Below, in pieces: positions 38,228 through 46,846 of a stretch of 64,000 bases of DNA. The notes beneath the pieces are model-generated. The model searched no databases. It was given only the letters and a program-made list of their open reading frames with translations, and had not been told where the DNA came from. This stretch comes from an uncultured Succinatimonas sp. GTDB lineage: Bacteria; Pseudomonadota; Gammaproteobacteria; Enterobacterales; Succinivibrionaceae. Numbering within the stretch: the stretch's first letter is position 1; every line of letters starts with the position of its first letter. A program made the translations under genes and the position numbers. Where the stretch lies: the NCBI GenBank assembly GCA_900317105.1, contig ONFP01000022.1, positions 22,960 through 86,959 on the forward strand, written 5' to 3'.

Positions 38228-39589
38228 TCATTCAGTTTTATTTATATCTGAGCTCCCATCTTTTGCCTTCAGATAATCTTTGAGTTTAAAAGCACAAAAG
38301 AATGGAAAACTATATACATTGTTTGCGTGTCCAATATTAAGGTCACCAAATTTTATACCGTAGGAAATATCACTGTATTTCTCATTTTTGATTAAAGCCG
38401 ATAAAGACTTCGATTGATCATTGTTAGATTTAACTTCAACAGGAATAAGATTATTCTTGGTTCTCACAAAAAAATCTTCTTCAAGCGTAGAATTTTCCTT
38501 TTTGTAATAAAACAAACCTAAGCCCTGTTTAACAAAAGCTTCAGCAACAAAATTTTCATACAATGCACCTTTATAGACCCCAAGATTTCTATTGACTCGA
38601 AGATCTTCCTGAGCTTCCTCGTCTAGAGCAGACACTAGTAATCCTGTATCCGGATAATATAACTTAAACTTGCTTTCCTCAACATTGCCTTTTAAAGGTA
38701 ATTCAGGATAGCGCAGACAGTTGCATTCTGTTATAACTCCTGCATCAATCAGCCATTCAATACAGCCAGTATATTCTCTGGATCTTGCATTCTTTTCGAT
38801 CTTATTAAACTGAAACTTCTTGTTTTCTTTCGCTAGCTGGGCAGGAATACTTCTATATACACTAATAATTTTGGTTTGATCTAGGCCATCAGCATACTTT
38901 CTGACATCTTCCTCATAATCTAGTCTAATCTGATTCTGAACATCAAGTATTCCAGAAAAAGTTCCTGTTTCAATATATAGCTTTACAACATCCGGCATTC
39001 CACCTAGAACACAGTAATCCAAGAAAATTCTCTTGAAAACAGAAAATTCATTGTCGTTAAATGGAATATTGGAAAGCATATGAGACAAAACTGAATCGAT
39101 CTGCTCCTGATTATAGCCTTTAGCCCAAAGAAACTCTTCAAAATCCATTGAATGCATTTCATAGTCGGTTTTAGAGCCAACACTGTTGCTGTGAATTTTC
39201 CTATAATTTGACCCCAACATTGAACCACTGCAGATGACATCATACCTTCTATCTAGTCTAAAAGATTTAATAGTTGTCGCTACATCTGGATTTTCCTGGA
39301 TTTCATCAAAAATAATAATCGTTTTGTTTGGAACAAATTTTAATGTTGGAGCAACTAAAGAAATATTCTTAATAACACTTTCAACATCATATCCATCGGC
39401 AAGAATATGCTTATACTTCGTTTCCAACGCAAAATTGATATATACAACATACTCATAATTACTCTTGGCAAAATGCATAATTGATTCTGTTTTGCCAATC
39501 TGTCTAGCGCCTTTCACTATTAAAGGTTTATGTGCATGATCCTCCTTCCATCTAATAAGGAAATCATCAATTTTTCGTCTGTAGTACAT
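38228..39589 (-). CDS. AAA_14/DUF4143 ATPase with PD-(D/E)XK-like C-terminus (copy 1)
   Basis: 453 residues. The N-terminus has Walker A GARQIGKT at 27-34, Walker B IIFDEIQENPD (94-98 FDEIQ) and a sensor-like CSGSMLGS. The C-terminal DUF4143 half contains LEEDFFV and IPVEVKS, i.e. D372, E385 and K387, which match a PD-(D/E)XK nuclease-like core. Such proteins are very common in gut and rumen genomes, often in several copies, and their function is unknown. Five 32-bp tandem repeats and one half-unit lie 89 bases upstream, with a TATAAT (39629-39624, minus) in between. It is convergent with lpxH, which has a different style of neighbourhood, so this gene looks inserted. Confidence 0.85.
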   Translation of the reverse strand: MYYRRKIDDFLIRWKEDHAHKPLIVKGARQIGKTESIMHFAKSNYEYVVYINFALETKYKHILADGYDVESVIKNISLVAPTLKFVPNKTIIIFDEIQENPDVATTIKSFRLDRRYDVICSGSMLGSNYRKIHSNSVGSKTDYEMHSMDFEEFLWAKGYNQEQIDSVLSHMLSNIPFNDNEFSVFKRIFLDYCVLGGMPDVVKLYIETGTFSGILDVQNQIRLDYEEDVRKYADGLDQTKIISVYRSIPAQLAKENKKFQFNKIEKNARSREYTGCIEWLIDAGVITECNCLRYPELPLKGNVEESKFKLYYPDTGLLVSALDEEAQEDLRVNRNLGVYKGALYENFVAEAFVKQGLGLFYYKKENSTLEEDFFVRTKNNLIPVEVKSNNDQSKSLSALIKNEKYSDISYGIKFGDLNIGHANNVYSFPFFCAFKLKDYLKAKDGSSDINKTE

Positions 39590-39623
39590 TTAAAAAACTC
39601 CGTTATACACCTGCATCAAAAGA

Positions 39624-39629
39624 ATTATA
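39624..39629 (-). promoter_or_regulatory. -10 element (TATAAT) of AAA_14 copy 1
   Basis: A perfect TATAAT lies 35 bases before the ATG. The hexamers 17-18 bases upstream (CAAGTG or TCAAGT) are poor -35 boxes, which would suit a regulated promoter with the repeat array behind it. Confidence 0.5.
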
Positions 39630-39677
39630 TTCAGCGAGAACTTTCACACTTGAAGAGGAGCTTTATAAGTATCCTAT

Positions 39678-39830
39678 CACATTTCATGAGGGTCTTTGAA
39701 GTCTTTTCTCACATTTCATGAGGGTCTTTGAAGTCTTTTCTCACATTTCATGAGGGTCTTTGAAGTCTTTTCTCACATTTCATGAGGATATTTGGAGTCT
39801 TTTCTCACATGAGGAACTTTCTCACATGAG
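39678..39830. repeat. Tandem repeat array (32-bp unit) upstream of AAA_14 copy 1
   Basis: Units begin at 39678, 39710, 39742, 39774 and 39806, exactly 32 bases apart; a half-spaced copy lies at 39823. The first four start CACATTTCATGAGGGTCT; the first three of these units are essentially identical. In the gene's direction each unit opens with CTCATGAAATGTGAG, an imperfect palindrome CTCA...TGAG. The two promoter-distal copies have the shortened perfect form CTCATGTGAG. There are no unique spacers, so this is not a CRISPR array. Confidence 0.95.
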
Positions 39831-39875
39831 ATTACAAAAAGCCTCATTTTTGATGGTCTTTTGTTAAAGCCTGAT

Positions 39876-42671
39876 TTAATGAGCATCAGCCCAGCTTGAT
39901 GACACTCCAACGCCTACAGTTAGAGGAACTGAGAGCTTAAAGGCATTTTCCATAATCTCAGTGATTTTGGCACTGGCCTCCTCCACAAAATCATCCTTAA
40001 CCTCAAAGATAAGTTCATCATGAACCTGTACGGTCATTCTGATGGTATTCTGTGGCAATGATGAAATCCACTCATCTAGTCTTACCATTGCAGTCTTAAT
40101 GATATCTGCGGCACTTCCCTGCATAGGAGCATTGATGGCAGCTCGTTCTGCAGCCTTGGAGAGCATGGTGTTCGAACTGTTGATATTGGCAACACTGATA
40201 TGTCTACCGATAATTGAAGTTACATAACCGTGTTCGTGGGCATAGGCCTTTGTCTCTTCCATATATTTCTGAACACTTGGGTAACGTTCAAAATATCTCT
40301 GGATGTAAACTTTTGCCTCTGACATACTCATGTGAGTCTGTCTGGTAAGACCAAAAGCCCCCATGCCGTACATCAGTCCAAAGTTTGTAGCCTTGGCATG
40401 TGATCTTTCCTGAGGAGTAACCTCCTCAATACTTTTACCAAGGACCTCAGCTGCAGTAGCTCGATGAATATCCTGTCCGGCAAGGAAGGCTTTTCTAAGA
40501 TTAGGATCTTCACTAATATGAGCGATAAGCCTTAACTCAATCTGAGAATAATCAGCTGCAATAATTTTATAACCATCAGGGGCAATAAAGGCTTTACGAA
40601 TCATCTTGCCCTCTTCTGTTCTAGCAGGAATATTCTGCAGATTAGGATCTGAAGATGACAGTCGTCCAGTTACTGTTCCGGTCTGATTGAAGGAGGTATA
40701 GATTCTGTTTGTCTTAGGAGAAATCAGAGTCTGCAGCTTTTCAGTATATGTAGAGATAAGCTTTGCCAGAGCTCTGTATCTTAAAACCAGATTGGCAATA
40801 TCATAGTTAAAGGCAATCTGCTCTAAAATATCCTCAGCAGTTGAGTACTTGCCGTCCTTTACCTTCTTTGGATAAGGAATCTTCAGATCTTCAAACAGAA
40901 CTTTGCCCAACTGTTTAGGAGAGGCAATATTGAACTCCTGACCAGCTGAAACATAAATCTGTTTCTGAATTTCCACAAGTTCAGTCTTAAGATTTCTGTT
41001 CTGAGCCTCAAGTTCCTTCTGAGAAACGTAGACTCCTTCAAGTTCCATGTGGTAGAGCACCTTGAGAAAAGGCATTTCAAGCTCAAAAAACAGCTTTTTG
41101 TCATTCTCGGATGAAAAGAGCTTTTCTGCAAAATTCTGATACAGACGGAAAGTTACCTCAGCATCCTCAGCAGCGTAGTTACATACTGTTTCTACAGGAA
41201 CTTCACTGATTGGGATCTTTTTCTTGTCGCCGGTGATCTCTTTATAGGTAATGGTTCTATAGTTTAAATACCTCAAAGCAAGATCATCCATGTTCATAGC
41301 AGAGGCTGAATCAAGAAGATGCGCCATAACCATGGTATCTGCGTAAACCTTATCAATCTCGAAATTCTGATAATGCAGAACCAGCAGATCAAATTTGATG
41401 TTATGACCGATGATTTTAACATCGGAAGAATTGAGAACCGGCAGCAGTTTCTCTCTAACCTTATCAAGACTCAGGCACTGAGGAACACCAAGATAGGTAT
41501 GGTTTAAAGGAATATAGTATCCTTCATTTGCCTTAACAGAAAAAGACATACCAACCAAAGAGGCTTCCTGTGGCATTAAAGAAGTGGTCTCTGTATCCAG
41601 AGCAACTAGACTGCAGCTTTGAATCTCAGTACAGAGTTCATCTAGCTGACTCTCCTCTGTAACCAGAATATAGCTGGCGTTACTGCTCTTGTAATCAGTA
41701 GGTGCCGAGGTAAAGACATTACTTTCTGTAGCCGAGACTGCTGCCTTGGAAAACTCAAACTTCTCCTCGGTATCTTTTTTTGACTTAGGCTCTCCATTTT
41801 TCAGTTCAGCCAAAAGCTTGGTAAACTCAAGCTCAGTATATATAGAGATAAGTTCTTCCTTATTGGCAAAAGGCGTAGTAACATCCGCTATCTTCAAAGG
41901 CAGATCAAGATCAGTTTTGATAGTTGCAAGTCTGTAGGAAAGTTCAACTGTTTCAAAGGATTCTTTATATTTCTGAGCAAAAGTCTTTGCCCCCCTGAAG
42001 GATAGTCCTGAAATTTTCTCAAGATTGTTGTAGATATCCTGGATACCGCCAAGCTCATTAATCAGGGTTACCGCAGTCTTATCTCCAACTCCAGCCATAC
42101 CTGGAATGTTATCTGAGCTATCTCCCTTTAAAGCCAGAAAATCAATAATGTGTTCAGGTTTGACACCAAACTTCTCCACCACGCCTTTGGCATCGGTGTA
42201 GGTATCCTTCATTGAATCATAAAGAATTACATTATCATCAACCAGTTGGGCAAGATCCTTATCACCGGTACAGATTACAGTTTTAATTCCAAGCTTTGAG
42301 GCATCTCTTGCATAAGTACCAAGAACATCATCAGCCTCTACACCTTCAATAGAAACCAGCGGAAATCCCATTGCCTTGACAATCCTGTGAACATATTCAA
42401 TCTGAATTCTAAGCTCATCAGGCATAGGAGGACGATTGGCCTTGTACTCAGGGTACATCTCATTTCTAAAGGACTTGCCTTTGGCATCAAATACAACAAT
42501 AAACTTGGCTCCTGAAAACTTGCCGGTAAGACCTCCCAGCATTCTGGAGAGAATCATGCAGACACCAGTAGGAATTCCTTTTGAATTGGTGAATGATTTA
42601 GGAGCAGCATAAAAGGCTCTGTATAGAAATGATGAACCATCAACGAGGACTAAGGGAAGATTATCTGTCAT
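39876..42671 (-). CDS. polA: DNA polymerase I
   Basis: 931 residues with all three parts. The 5' nuclease (1-290) has VDGSSFLYRAFYA, VFDAKGKSFR and GDSSDNIPG. The 3'-5' exonuclease (about 330-520) has ALDTETTS and the IIGHNIKFD motif, and its catalytic acids are kept. The polymerase (540-931) has SQIELRLIAH (motif A), the O-helix RSHAKATNFGLMYGMG and VHDELIFEV (motif C). It fills gaps in repair and replaces Okazaki RNA primers. Confidence 0.97.
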   Translation of the reverse strand: MTDNLPLVLVDGSSFLYRAFYAAPKSFTNSKGIPTGVCMILSRMLGGLTGKFSGAKFIVVFDAKGKSFRNEMYPEYKANRPPMPDELRIQIEYVHRIVKAMGFPLVSIEGVEADDVLGTYARDASKLGIKTVICTGDKDLAQLVDDNVILYDSMKDTYTDAKGVVEKFGVKPEHIIDFLALKGDSSDNIPGMAGVGDKTAVTLINELGGIQDIYNNLEKISGLSFRGAKTFAQKYKESFETVELSYRLATIKTDLDLPLKIADVTTPFANKEELISIYTELEFTKLLAELKNGEPKSKKDTEEKFEFSKAAVSATESNVFTSAPTDYKSSNASYILVTEESQLDELCTEIQSCSLVALDTETTSLMPQEASLVGMSFSVKANEGYYIPLNHTYLGVPQCLSLDKVREKLLPVLNSSDVKIIGHNIKFDLLVLHYQNFEIDKVYADTMVMAHLLDSASAMNMDDLALRYLNYRTITYKEITGDKKKIPISEVPVETVCNYAAEDAEVTFRLYQNFAEKLFSSENDKKLFFELEMPFLKVLYHMELEGVYVSQKELEAQNRNLKTELVEIQKQIYVSAGQEFNIASPKQLGKVLFEDLKIPYPKKVKDGKYSTAEDILEQIAFNYDIANLVLRYRALAKLISTYTEKLQTLISPKTNRIYTSFNQTGTVTGRLSSSDPNLQNIPARTEEGKMIRKAFIAPDGYKIIAADYSQIELRLIAHISEDPNLRKAFLAGQDIHRATAAEVLGKSIEEVTPQERSHAKATNFGLMYGMGAFGLTRQTHMSMSEAKVYIQRYFERYPSVQKYMEETKAYAHEHGYVTSIIGRHISVANINSSNTMLSKAAERAAINAPMQGSAADIIKTAMVRLDEWISSLPQNTIRMTVQVHDELIFEVKDDFVEEASAKITEIMENAFKLSVPLTVGVGVSSSWADAH

Positions 42672-42890
42672 AGAATTAGTACGAATTGGAGTATCACTAA
42701 AGAGTGAGTAAATTCGTCTCCGTTTTTTTTATTTTCTGTTTTAACTTTCTCCATTATATCTTTTCATTGAAAACAGAAAAACATCCAGAACTCAATATTG
42801 ATTAAATTTGAGTTTTTTTCTTAAAAAAAGATAGAAAACATTAAAAAAAACAAGAAAATGGAGATTTTTTGGGATTTTTCAAAAAAAAAA

Positions 42891-42914
42891 ATACTTCCCG
42901 AAGAGGAAGTATTT
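42891..42914 (-). terminator. Terminator after the 11-residue-repeat gene
   Basis: ATACTTCC and GGAAGTAT form a perfect stem with a 6-base loop. Ten or more Ts follow on the minus strand. The rest of 42672-42890 is A/T-rich with nothing recognisable. Confidence 0.88.
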
Positions 42915-42944
42915 TGCTGAAGATTTACATGGAAACGAGAACTG

Positions 42945-43372
42945 TTATTCGGTCTTTTCCTTAACGTAATCTACACCGTTATTGAATTTTTCCTTGGTGT
43001 AGTCAGCGCCTTTCTGAACCTTATCCTTGGACCACTCATAGCCGTCTACAGCCTTATCCTTGGTATAGTTTGCGCCTTTTTTTACCTTATCAGCGGTCTT
43101 GCGCCTTTTTTTACCTTATCAGCGGTCCAGTCATAGCCATCTACAACCTTACCTTTGGTGTAGTCATAGCCATCAGCTACCTTATCCTTGGTGTAAACAG
43201 CACCATCAGAGATTTTCTCTCCTACCTTTGCACCTTTCTTCTGTATATTTGAGCCAATTGCGGACATTTTGTCTCCCAATGACTCATCTTTTGATGCATT
43301 ATCTGCGGCTAAAGAAGAAAAACTGCATACAGCAGCTGCAAGAACTAATATTTTTAAAGCCTTCATACTCAT
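42945..43372 (-). pseudogene. Exported 11-residue-repeat (LEA-like) protein, frameshifted by a 29-bp duplication
   Basis: It starts MSMKALKILVLAAAVCSF, a signal peptide ending SSLA/ADN. About 28 residues later come 11-residue units such as DGAVYTKDKVA, DGYDYTKGKVV and DGYDWTADKVK, a hendecad pattern of amphipathic helices like LEA proteins. As it stands, translation stops at 43082. The cause is a perfect 29-bp tandem duplication (43070-43098 and 43099-43127). If one copy is removed, the frame continues through KGANYTKDKAV, DGYEWSKDKVQ, KGADYTKEKFN and NGVDYVKEKTE to a stop at 42945, giving seven units and a terminator just behind. It is probably periplasmic; function unknown. The cell may switch the gene on and off by slippage, or the copy may be an error. 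Confidence 0.8.
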
Positions 43373-43521
43373 CCTTACAAGATAACAAAATACAGATTTG
43401 AGTATAGACTTGGAAAATTAGCGTGAAGATAGATTTTCCTTTGAAACTATTCTGTTAACCAAAAGGAAACAGACTCTCCACGCTACTATTTCCAGATAAA
43501 AGCCTCTGATTCTAAATGAAA

Positions 43522-44619
43522 CTATTCGACATCATTCTTAGCAGGCTTTTGTTTATCAAGTTCTGCCAGTTTGGCTATATCCTCTTCAGAAAGTTTCAAT
43601 GCAGCCTTAAAAATAGACAGTAGATTGTATTTTTCAATATCTTCCTCTTTATCGCTATTTTTAATGGCATTCATCTCATTCTGAACAAAACCAGAAAGCT
43701 CGTTAATAAAAGATTCATTGTGGAATGCAGGTATTCTGTTTACATGATTTCCCATTATAGCTGGATTCTCAAAACAGTACCTTAATGCAAATCTTATAAG
43801 AGCAACATTCTCTCTTGAAAATTCAGTGGATTTGCCTTTACACAAGTTAATTACATTTTTTACATAATCTGTAATGTGCTCTGGTTTAAGCGCATATTCA
43901 TGGTCTGGCTCTACCAGCTTTGGATGATTTGGATCTTTTACATCAATTGCATATGTAATGTCGTCTAATTTGGTCTGTTCAAAGTGTCCACATTGGATTT
44001 TTGAAAGTAGTGAGTCTACGGTAAAATTTTTATTGACAATTTCAAATTCGCCGTATGTAGCAGCTTTATCATCAACATTAAAGGCTCGACGTAAACCAGA
44101 AAAAGTTTCAACCTGAACAGTATTTGGAGCTTTAGCAGAAACCTTTCCATTTGTAATCATAGCCAGATTGTCATTGGTGCTATGCTTTGAATGCTGGCCT
44201 TCAACAAATGCCTCTGCACTGCGGCCACCAACAAAACTGCCTGCAAGACAGGCTATGCCTGCAGCTCCGGTTACACCTGCTGCGATGGAGGTTCCGGCAA
44301 TTCCGCCGATTGCAGTTGCAGCTGCGGCAATTATGGCAGGAGCAACACCAAGAGATACTACAGTAGCAGCGGCTGCTGCGGCAAGACCTGCTCCAAGCAG
44401 AATTCCGCCGGCGATTCTTGCCATTATTCGACCAAGCTTACTTGGCTTTTTAGCTGTCTCTAATTTCTCAAAACTATCCTGAGAAGTACATTTATCCCAA
44501 AGCTCATCGACAACCTGTCCTGCGATTTCATCATATTTATCTTTTTTCTCAACATCATCTACTGCATTATTTGCATTATTTATTAAATTTGATGAAGTGT
44601 TTAAAGCAATATCAGACAT
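43522..44619 (-). CDS. Hydrophobic-core secreted-effector/translocator-like protein (paralogue A)
   Basis: 365 residues with no signal peptide. A polar N-terminus (1-60) is followed by a long Gly/Ala/Val/Ile segment (63-133) that could span a membrane two or three times. Then comes GGRSAEAFVEGQHSKHS and a polar helical C-terminus. The layout (polar, hydrophobic pore-like core, helical tail, no signal peptide) and the TPR chaperone gene directly upstream resemble type III translocators or effectors of the YopB/IpaB kind, but I see no direct sequence match. Paralogue B at 45540-46583 shares the core almost unchanged. It ends 149 bases from the 11-residue-repeat gene. Confidence 0.75.
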   Translation of the reverse strand: MSDIALNTSSNLINNANNAVDDVEKKDKYDEIAGQVVDELWDKCTSQDSFEKLETAKKPSKLGRIMARIAGGILLGAGLAAAAAATVVSLGVAPAIIAAAATAIGGIAGTSIAAGVTGAAGIACLAGSFVGGRSAEAFVEGQHSKHSTNDNLAMITNGKVSAKAPNTVQVETFSGLRRAFNVDDKAATYGEFEIVNKNFTVDSLLSKIQCGHFEQTKLDDITYAIDVKDPNHPKLVEPDHEYALKPEHITDYVKNVINLCKGKSTEFSRENVALIRFALRYCFENPAIMGNHVNRIPAFHNESFINELSGFVQNEMNAIKNSDKEEDIEKYNLLSIFKAALKLSEEDIAKLAELDKQKPAKNDVE

Positions 44620-44660
44620 ACCAACCTCTTTTTAATTATTAATTTTTAATTTTTTAAGTC

Positions 44661-45218
44661 TTATTTTTTGCAAATTGCAATTAAATTCTCAAACTGCTCT
44701 AGCACAGGTCTCTGCTCATGATCATAAGGATCACAGATATCCCTGCCCTCTTCTAAAACCTCCAGCGCATTCTGTATATCCCTATTCTTCAGATAGCAGA
44801 AGCCCAGACATAAATATGGAAGAGGTTCAGCTCCGTTGGTTACCAGTGTCAGCATCTTGAAGCTTTCAATGGCTTCCTTATACAGCTTTAGCTTCTCACA
44901 GCTTTTTCCCAGACCGCCCCAGTATTTAGGCTTACTCTGATCGAATAGACAGAGATTTGAGAAAATCTCTCTGGCTCCAGCAAAATCGGAACTTTCCAGT
45001 TTCTCTTTAGCATCCTTATAGGAAGCTTCCATATATTCATCTGTTAACTCACAGATGTCTTTTAACAGCTCACCTTTGGCTAAACGCTTCTCAATTTCCT
45101 CCCAGCTTTTATTGGCAGGTGCTCTTGAAAAAATTCTCTTCAGGTTCTCTGTTGAAACTTTAGCCATTTCAGACATAACATCTTGAACATCAGACTGAGA
45201 GATAACAGTGTCACTCAT
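44661..45218 (-). CDS. Class II type III secretion chaperone-like TPR protein (SycD/LcrH/IpgC type)
   Basis: 185 residues. After a polar N-terminus, KGELLKDICELTDEYMEASY matches the start of SycD/LcrH chaperones (GxxLKDIxGxSDDxMExxY). Three TPR units follow: REIFSNLCLFDQSKPKYWGG with LGKSCEKLKLYKEAIESF, then LCLGFCYLKNRDIQNALEVL. The FxxLCxxDxxxxxYWxGLG block is the hallmark of the class. Such chaperones bind hydrophobic translocators before export, and the next gene (41 bases downstream) has just such a hydrophobic core. No type III apparatus gene is in the window. Confidence 0.8.
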   Translation of the reverse strand: MSDTVISQSDVQDVMSEMAKVSTENLKRIFSRAPANKSWEEIEKRLAKGELLKDICELTDEYMEASYKDAKEKLESSDFAGAREIFSNLCLFDQSKPKYWGGLGKSCEKLKLYKEAIESFKMLTLVTNGAEPLPYLCLGFCYLKNRDIQNALEVLEEGRDICDPYDHEQRPVLEQFENLIAICKK

Positions 45219-45539
45219 GAAAACTCCTTAATACCGCGAGGGCTAATTCAAAACCTTCACGGAAAAATTTAACTACAATGTGGAGGTGTATTATAGTGAG
45301 ATGTATTTTTTAATAAACAATTTTTTATGGATCATGCGTCACAAATCGATAAGAAAAAATATTTTTCAATGAAAAATTAAATAGTAAAAAAAGTAACTTT
45401 CGATCAGGACTTAAGGAACAAGAGAATTTATTGGACTAGCTTGCGAAGAAAATGACAAAATGGCTAGCTTTAAGGCTAACCATTTTACGAGAATACGATA
45501 AAATTCACCTGGTTCTATTTAACTCTTAGAAAACAGTTG
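45219..45539 (-). promoter_or_regulatory. Promoter region of the chaperone-paralogue A operon
   Basis: A perfect TATAAT (45295-45290, minus) lies 72 bases before the chaperone ATG, in a block of about 40 bases that is repeated at 46804-46846. GGAG precedes the ATG. The segment 45300-45455 is A/T-rich with no gene. Confidence 0.6.
45457..45486 (-). terminator. Terminator of paralogue B
   Basis: AAAATGGCTAGC pairs with GCTAACCATTTT (one mismatch), so T-runs close it in either direction. It lies 54 bases after the paralogue B stop. Confidence 0.7.
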
Positions 45540-46583
45540 TTATTTGATATTTTCCTGGCTTTCAAGTGTTTTGATATCTTCATCAGATAGTTTTAATGCA
45601 GCTTTAAAGACAAGTAAATATTTTAAATTAAGCTTATCTTCAAGGGCAAAACTATCTTTTTTCTTTTCAATTTCCTTCTCAGTAAACTCATACAGTTGAT
45701 CGATGAAGGATGAATTAGTCATTGCCTTGAAATTCTCATAGGAATCGCCCATAAAATCAGGTTTGCTTAAAAGAACGTTTATGGTATACCTTACCAAGGC
45801 AATATTATCCCTTGTTAATTCAAAATTAGCGGACTTTAACATGGAGAATGAGGTTAGCACAAACTCACTAATCAGCTTTGAAGTAAAAGGACTATCCTCA
45901 TCATTAGAAAGCTTTGGATGCTTTGGATCTGTAATATCAATTGCCTGCGCAAACTCTTGAAAATTGTCGCCAGCACAATTCATAAGATTTTTCAGTTGAT
46001 ATTTATTTGCAAGCAGCTTCTCTAGTTCTTTACTGGTTGCAGAGTCATGCTTAAAGACTCGAGTCAAACCGAAAAACTTATCAGACTTTTCAGCACTTCC
46101 CTGCTTAATGCCATTAACTTTACCATTTGTAATCATGGCAAGGTTGTCATTGCTACTATGCTTTGAATGCTGTCCTTCAACAAATGCCTCTGCACTGCGG
46201 CCTCCGACAAAACTGCCTGCAAGACAGCCGATACCAGCAGCTCCGGTTACGCCAGCTGCAATGGAGGTTCCGGCAATTCCACCGATTGCTGATGCAGCAG
46301 CTGCAATTACGGCTGGAGCTACACCAAGTGAAACCACTGTAGCTGCAGCTGCAGCAGCAAGACCTACGCCTAGCAGAATTCCACCGGCTATTCTGGCCAT
46401 TATTCGACCAACCTTACTTGGCTTTTTACCAGTGCCTAATTTCTCAATATTATCCTGAGAAGCTAATTCATCCTGAATCTTACTTGTTTGCTTATCAATT
46501 AGATTGTCTTCAATTTTGTTATGGTTATCGACATAACTGATATCACTTGGACGGTTTGAAATGGATCCAATACTATCTGACAT
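45540..46583 (-). CDS. Hydrophobic-core secreted-effector/translocator-like protein (paralogue B)
   Basis: 347 residues, the sister of the protein at 43522-44619. Both start MSDxI and have a polar N-terminus, KKPSKxGRIMARIAGGI before the hydrophobic core (59-130), then SFVGGRSAEAFVEGQHSKHS and NDNLAMITNGKV. The last 190 residues are clearly related (ExxLNLKYLLVFKAALKLSDEDI against EKYNLLSIFKAALKLSEEDI) but far more diverged. The conserved core suggests a pore or membrane function, and the variable tails different partners or substrates. Its own upstream region holds a copy of the chaperone promoter. Confidence 0.75.
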   Translation of the reverse strand: MSDSIGSISNRPSDISYVDNHNKIEDNLIDKQTSKIQDELASQDNIEKLGTGKKPSKVGRIMARIAGGILLGVGLAAAAAATVVSLGVAPAVIAAAASAIGGIAGTSIAAGVTGAAGIGCLAGSFVGGRSAEAFVEGQHSKHSSNDNLAMITNGKVNGIKQGSAEKSDKFFGLTRVFKHDSATSKELEKLLANKYQLKNLMNCAGDNFQEFAQAIDITDPKHPKLSNDEDSPFTSKLISEFVLTSFSMLKSANFELTRDNIALVRYTINVLLSKPDFMGDSYENFKAMTNSSFIDQLYEFTEKEIEKKKDSFALEDKLNLKYLLVFKAALKLSDEDIKTLESQENIK

Positions 46584-46590
46584 ACCTACC

Positions 46591-46812
46591 TCATGTAGAA
46601 ATCTTATTTATCAAAAATTGATTAACAGGCTCAATCTGCTCCAGATCAGCTCTCAGCTCGACCCCATATGGAACATAGCCCATCTGCCTTCTTCAAAAAA
46701 ACACAGCAGCTCTATTCCAGTATTCATTATTAAAAAGAAAGCCCCATGTTCAATACATTGTGGAGCCACAGTTCCACTTATAACTGTTTTGCCAGCAGTT
46801 AAATCTTCATGG
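46591..46812 (-). pseudogene. Degraded small gene upstream of paralogue B
   Basis: Between the duplicated promoter and paralogue B an open stretch without a start codon reads EDLTAGKTVISGTVAPQCIE, then FFEEGRWAMFHMG. It stops, but adding one G in the GGGG run near 46665 lets it continue VELRADLEQIEPVNQFLINK to a stop at 46591. A small chaperone-like gene once sited where paralogue A has its chaperone is a guess. No family is recognised. Confidence 0.35.
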
Positions 46813-46846
46813 AAAAATTTAACTACAAAATGTAGGCTGTATTATA
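46804..46846 (-). promoter_or_regulatory. Second copy of the chaperone-type promoter
   Basis: TATAAT (46846-46841, minus) and the following leader GTAGTTAAATTTTTCC match the block at 45255-45295. It probably drives paralogue B, giving a leader of about 260 bases. The region 46850-47170 beyond it is A/T-rich with no gene. Confidence 0.55.

Noticed and set aside
39678-39830. CRISPR array
   Set aside because: The units follow each other with no unique spacers, and there are no cas genes. The same holds for 61695-61820.
44168-44482. Plus-strand frames rich in Ala/Pro or Cys/Gly opposite the hydrophobic core
   Set aside because: They are antisense to the well-supported paralogue A. The bias comes from the Gly/Ala codons on the other strand. 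The same shadow appears at 46108-46458.
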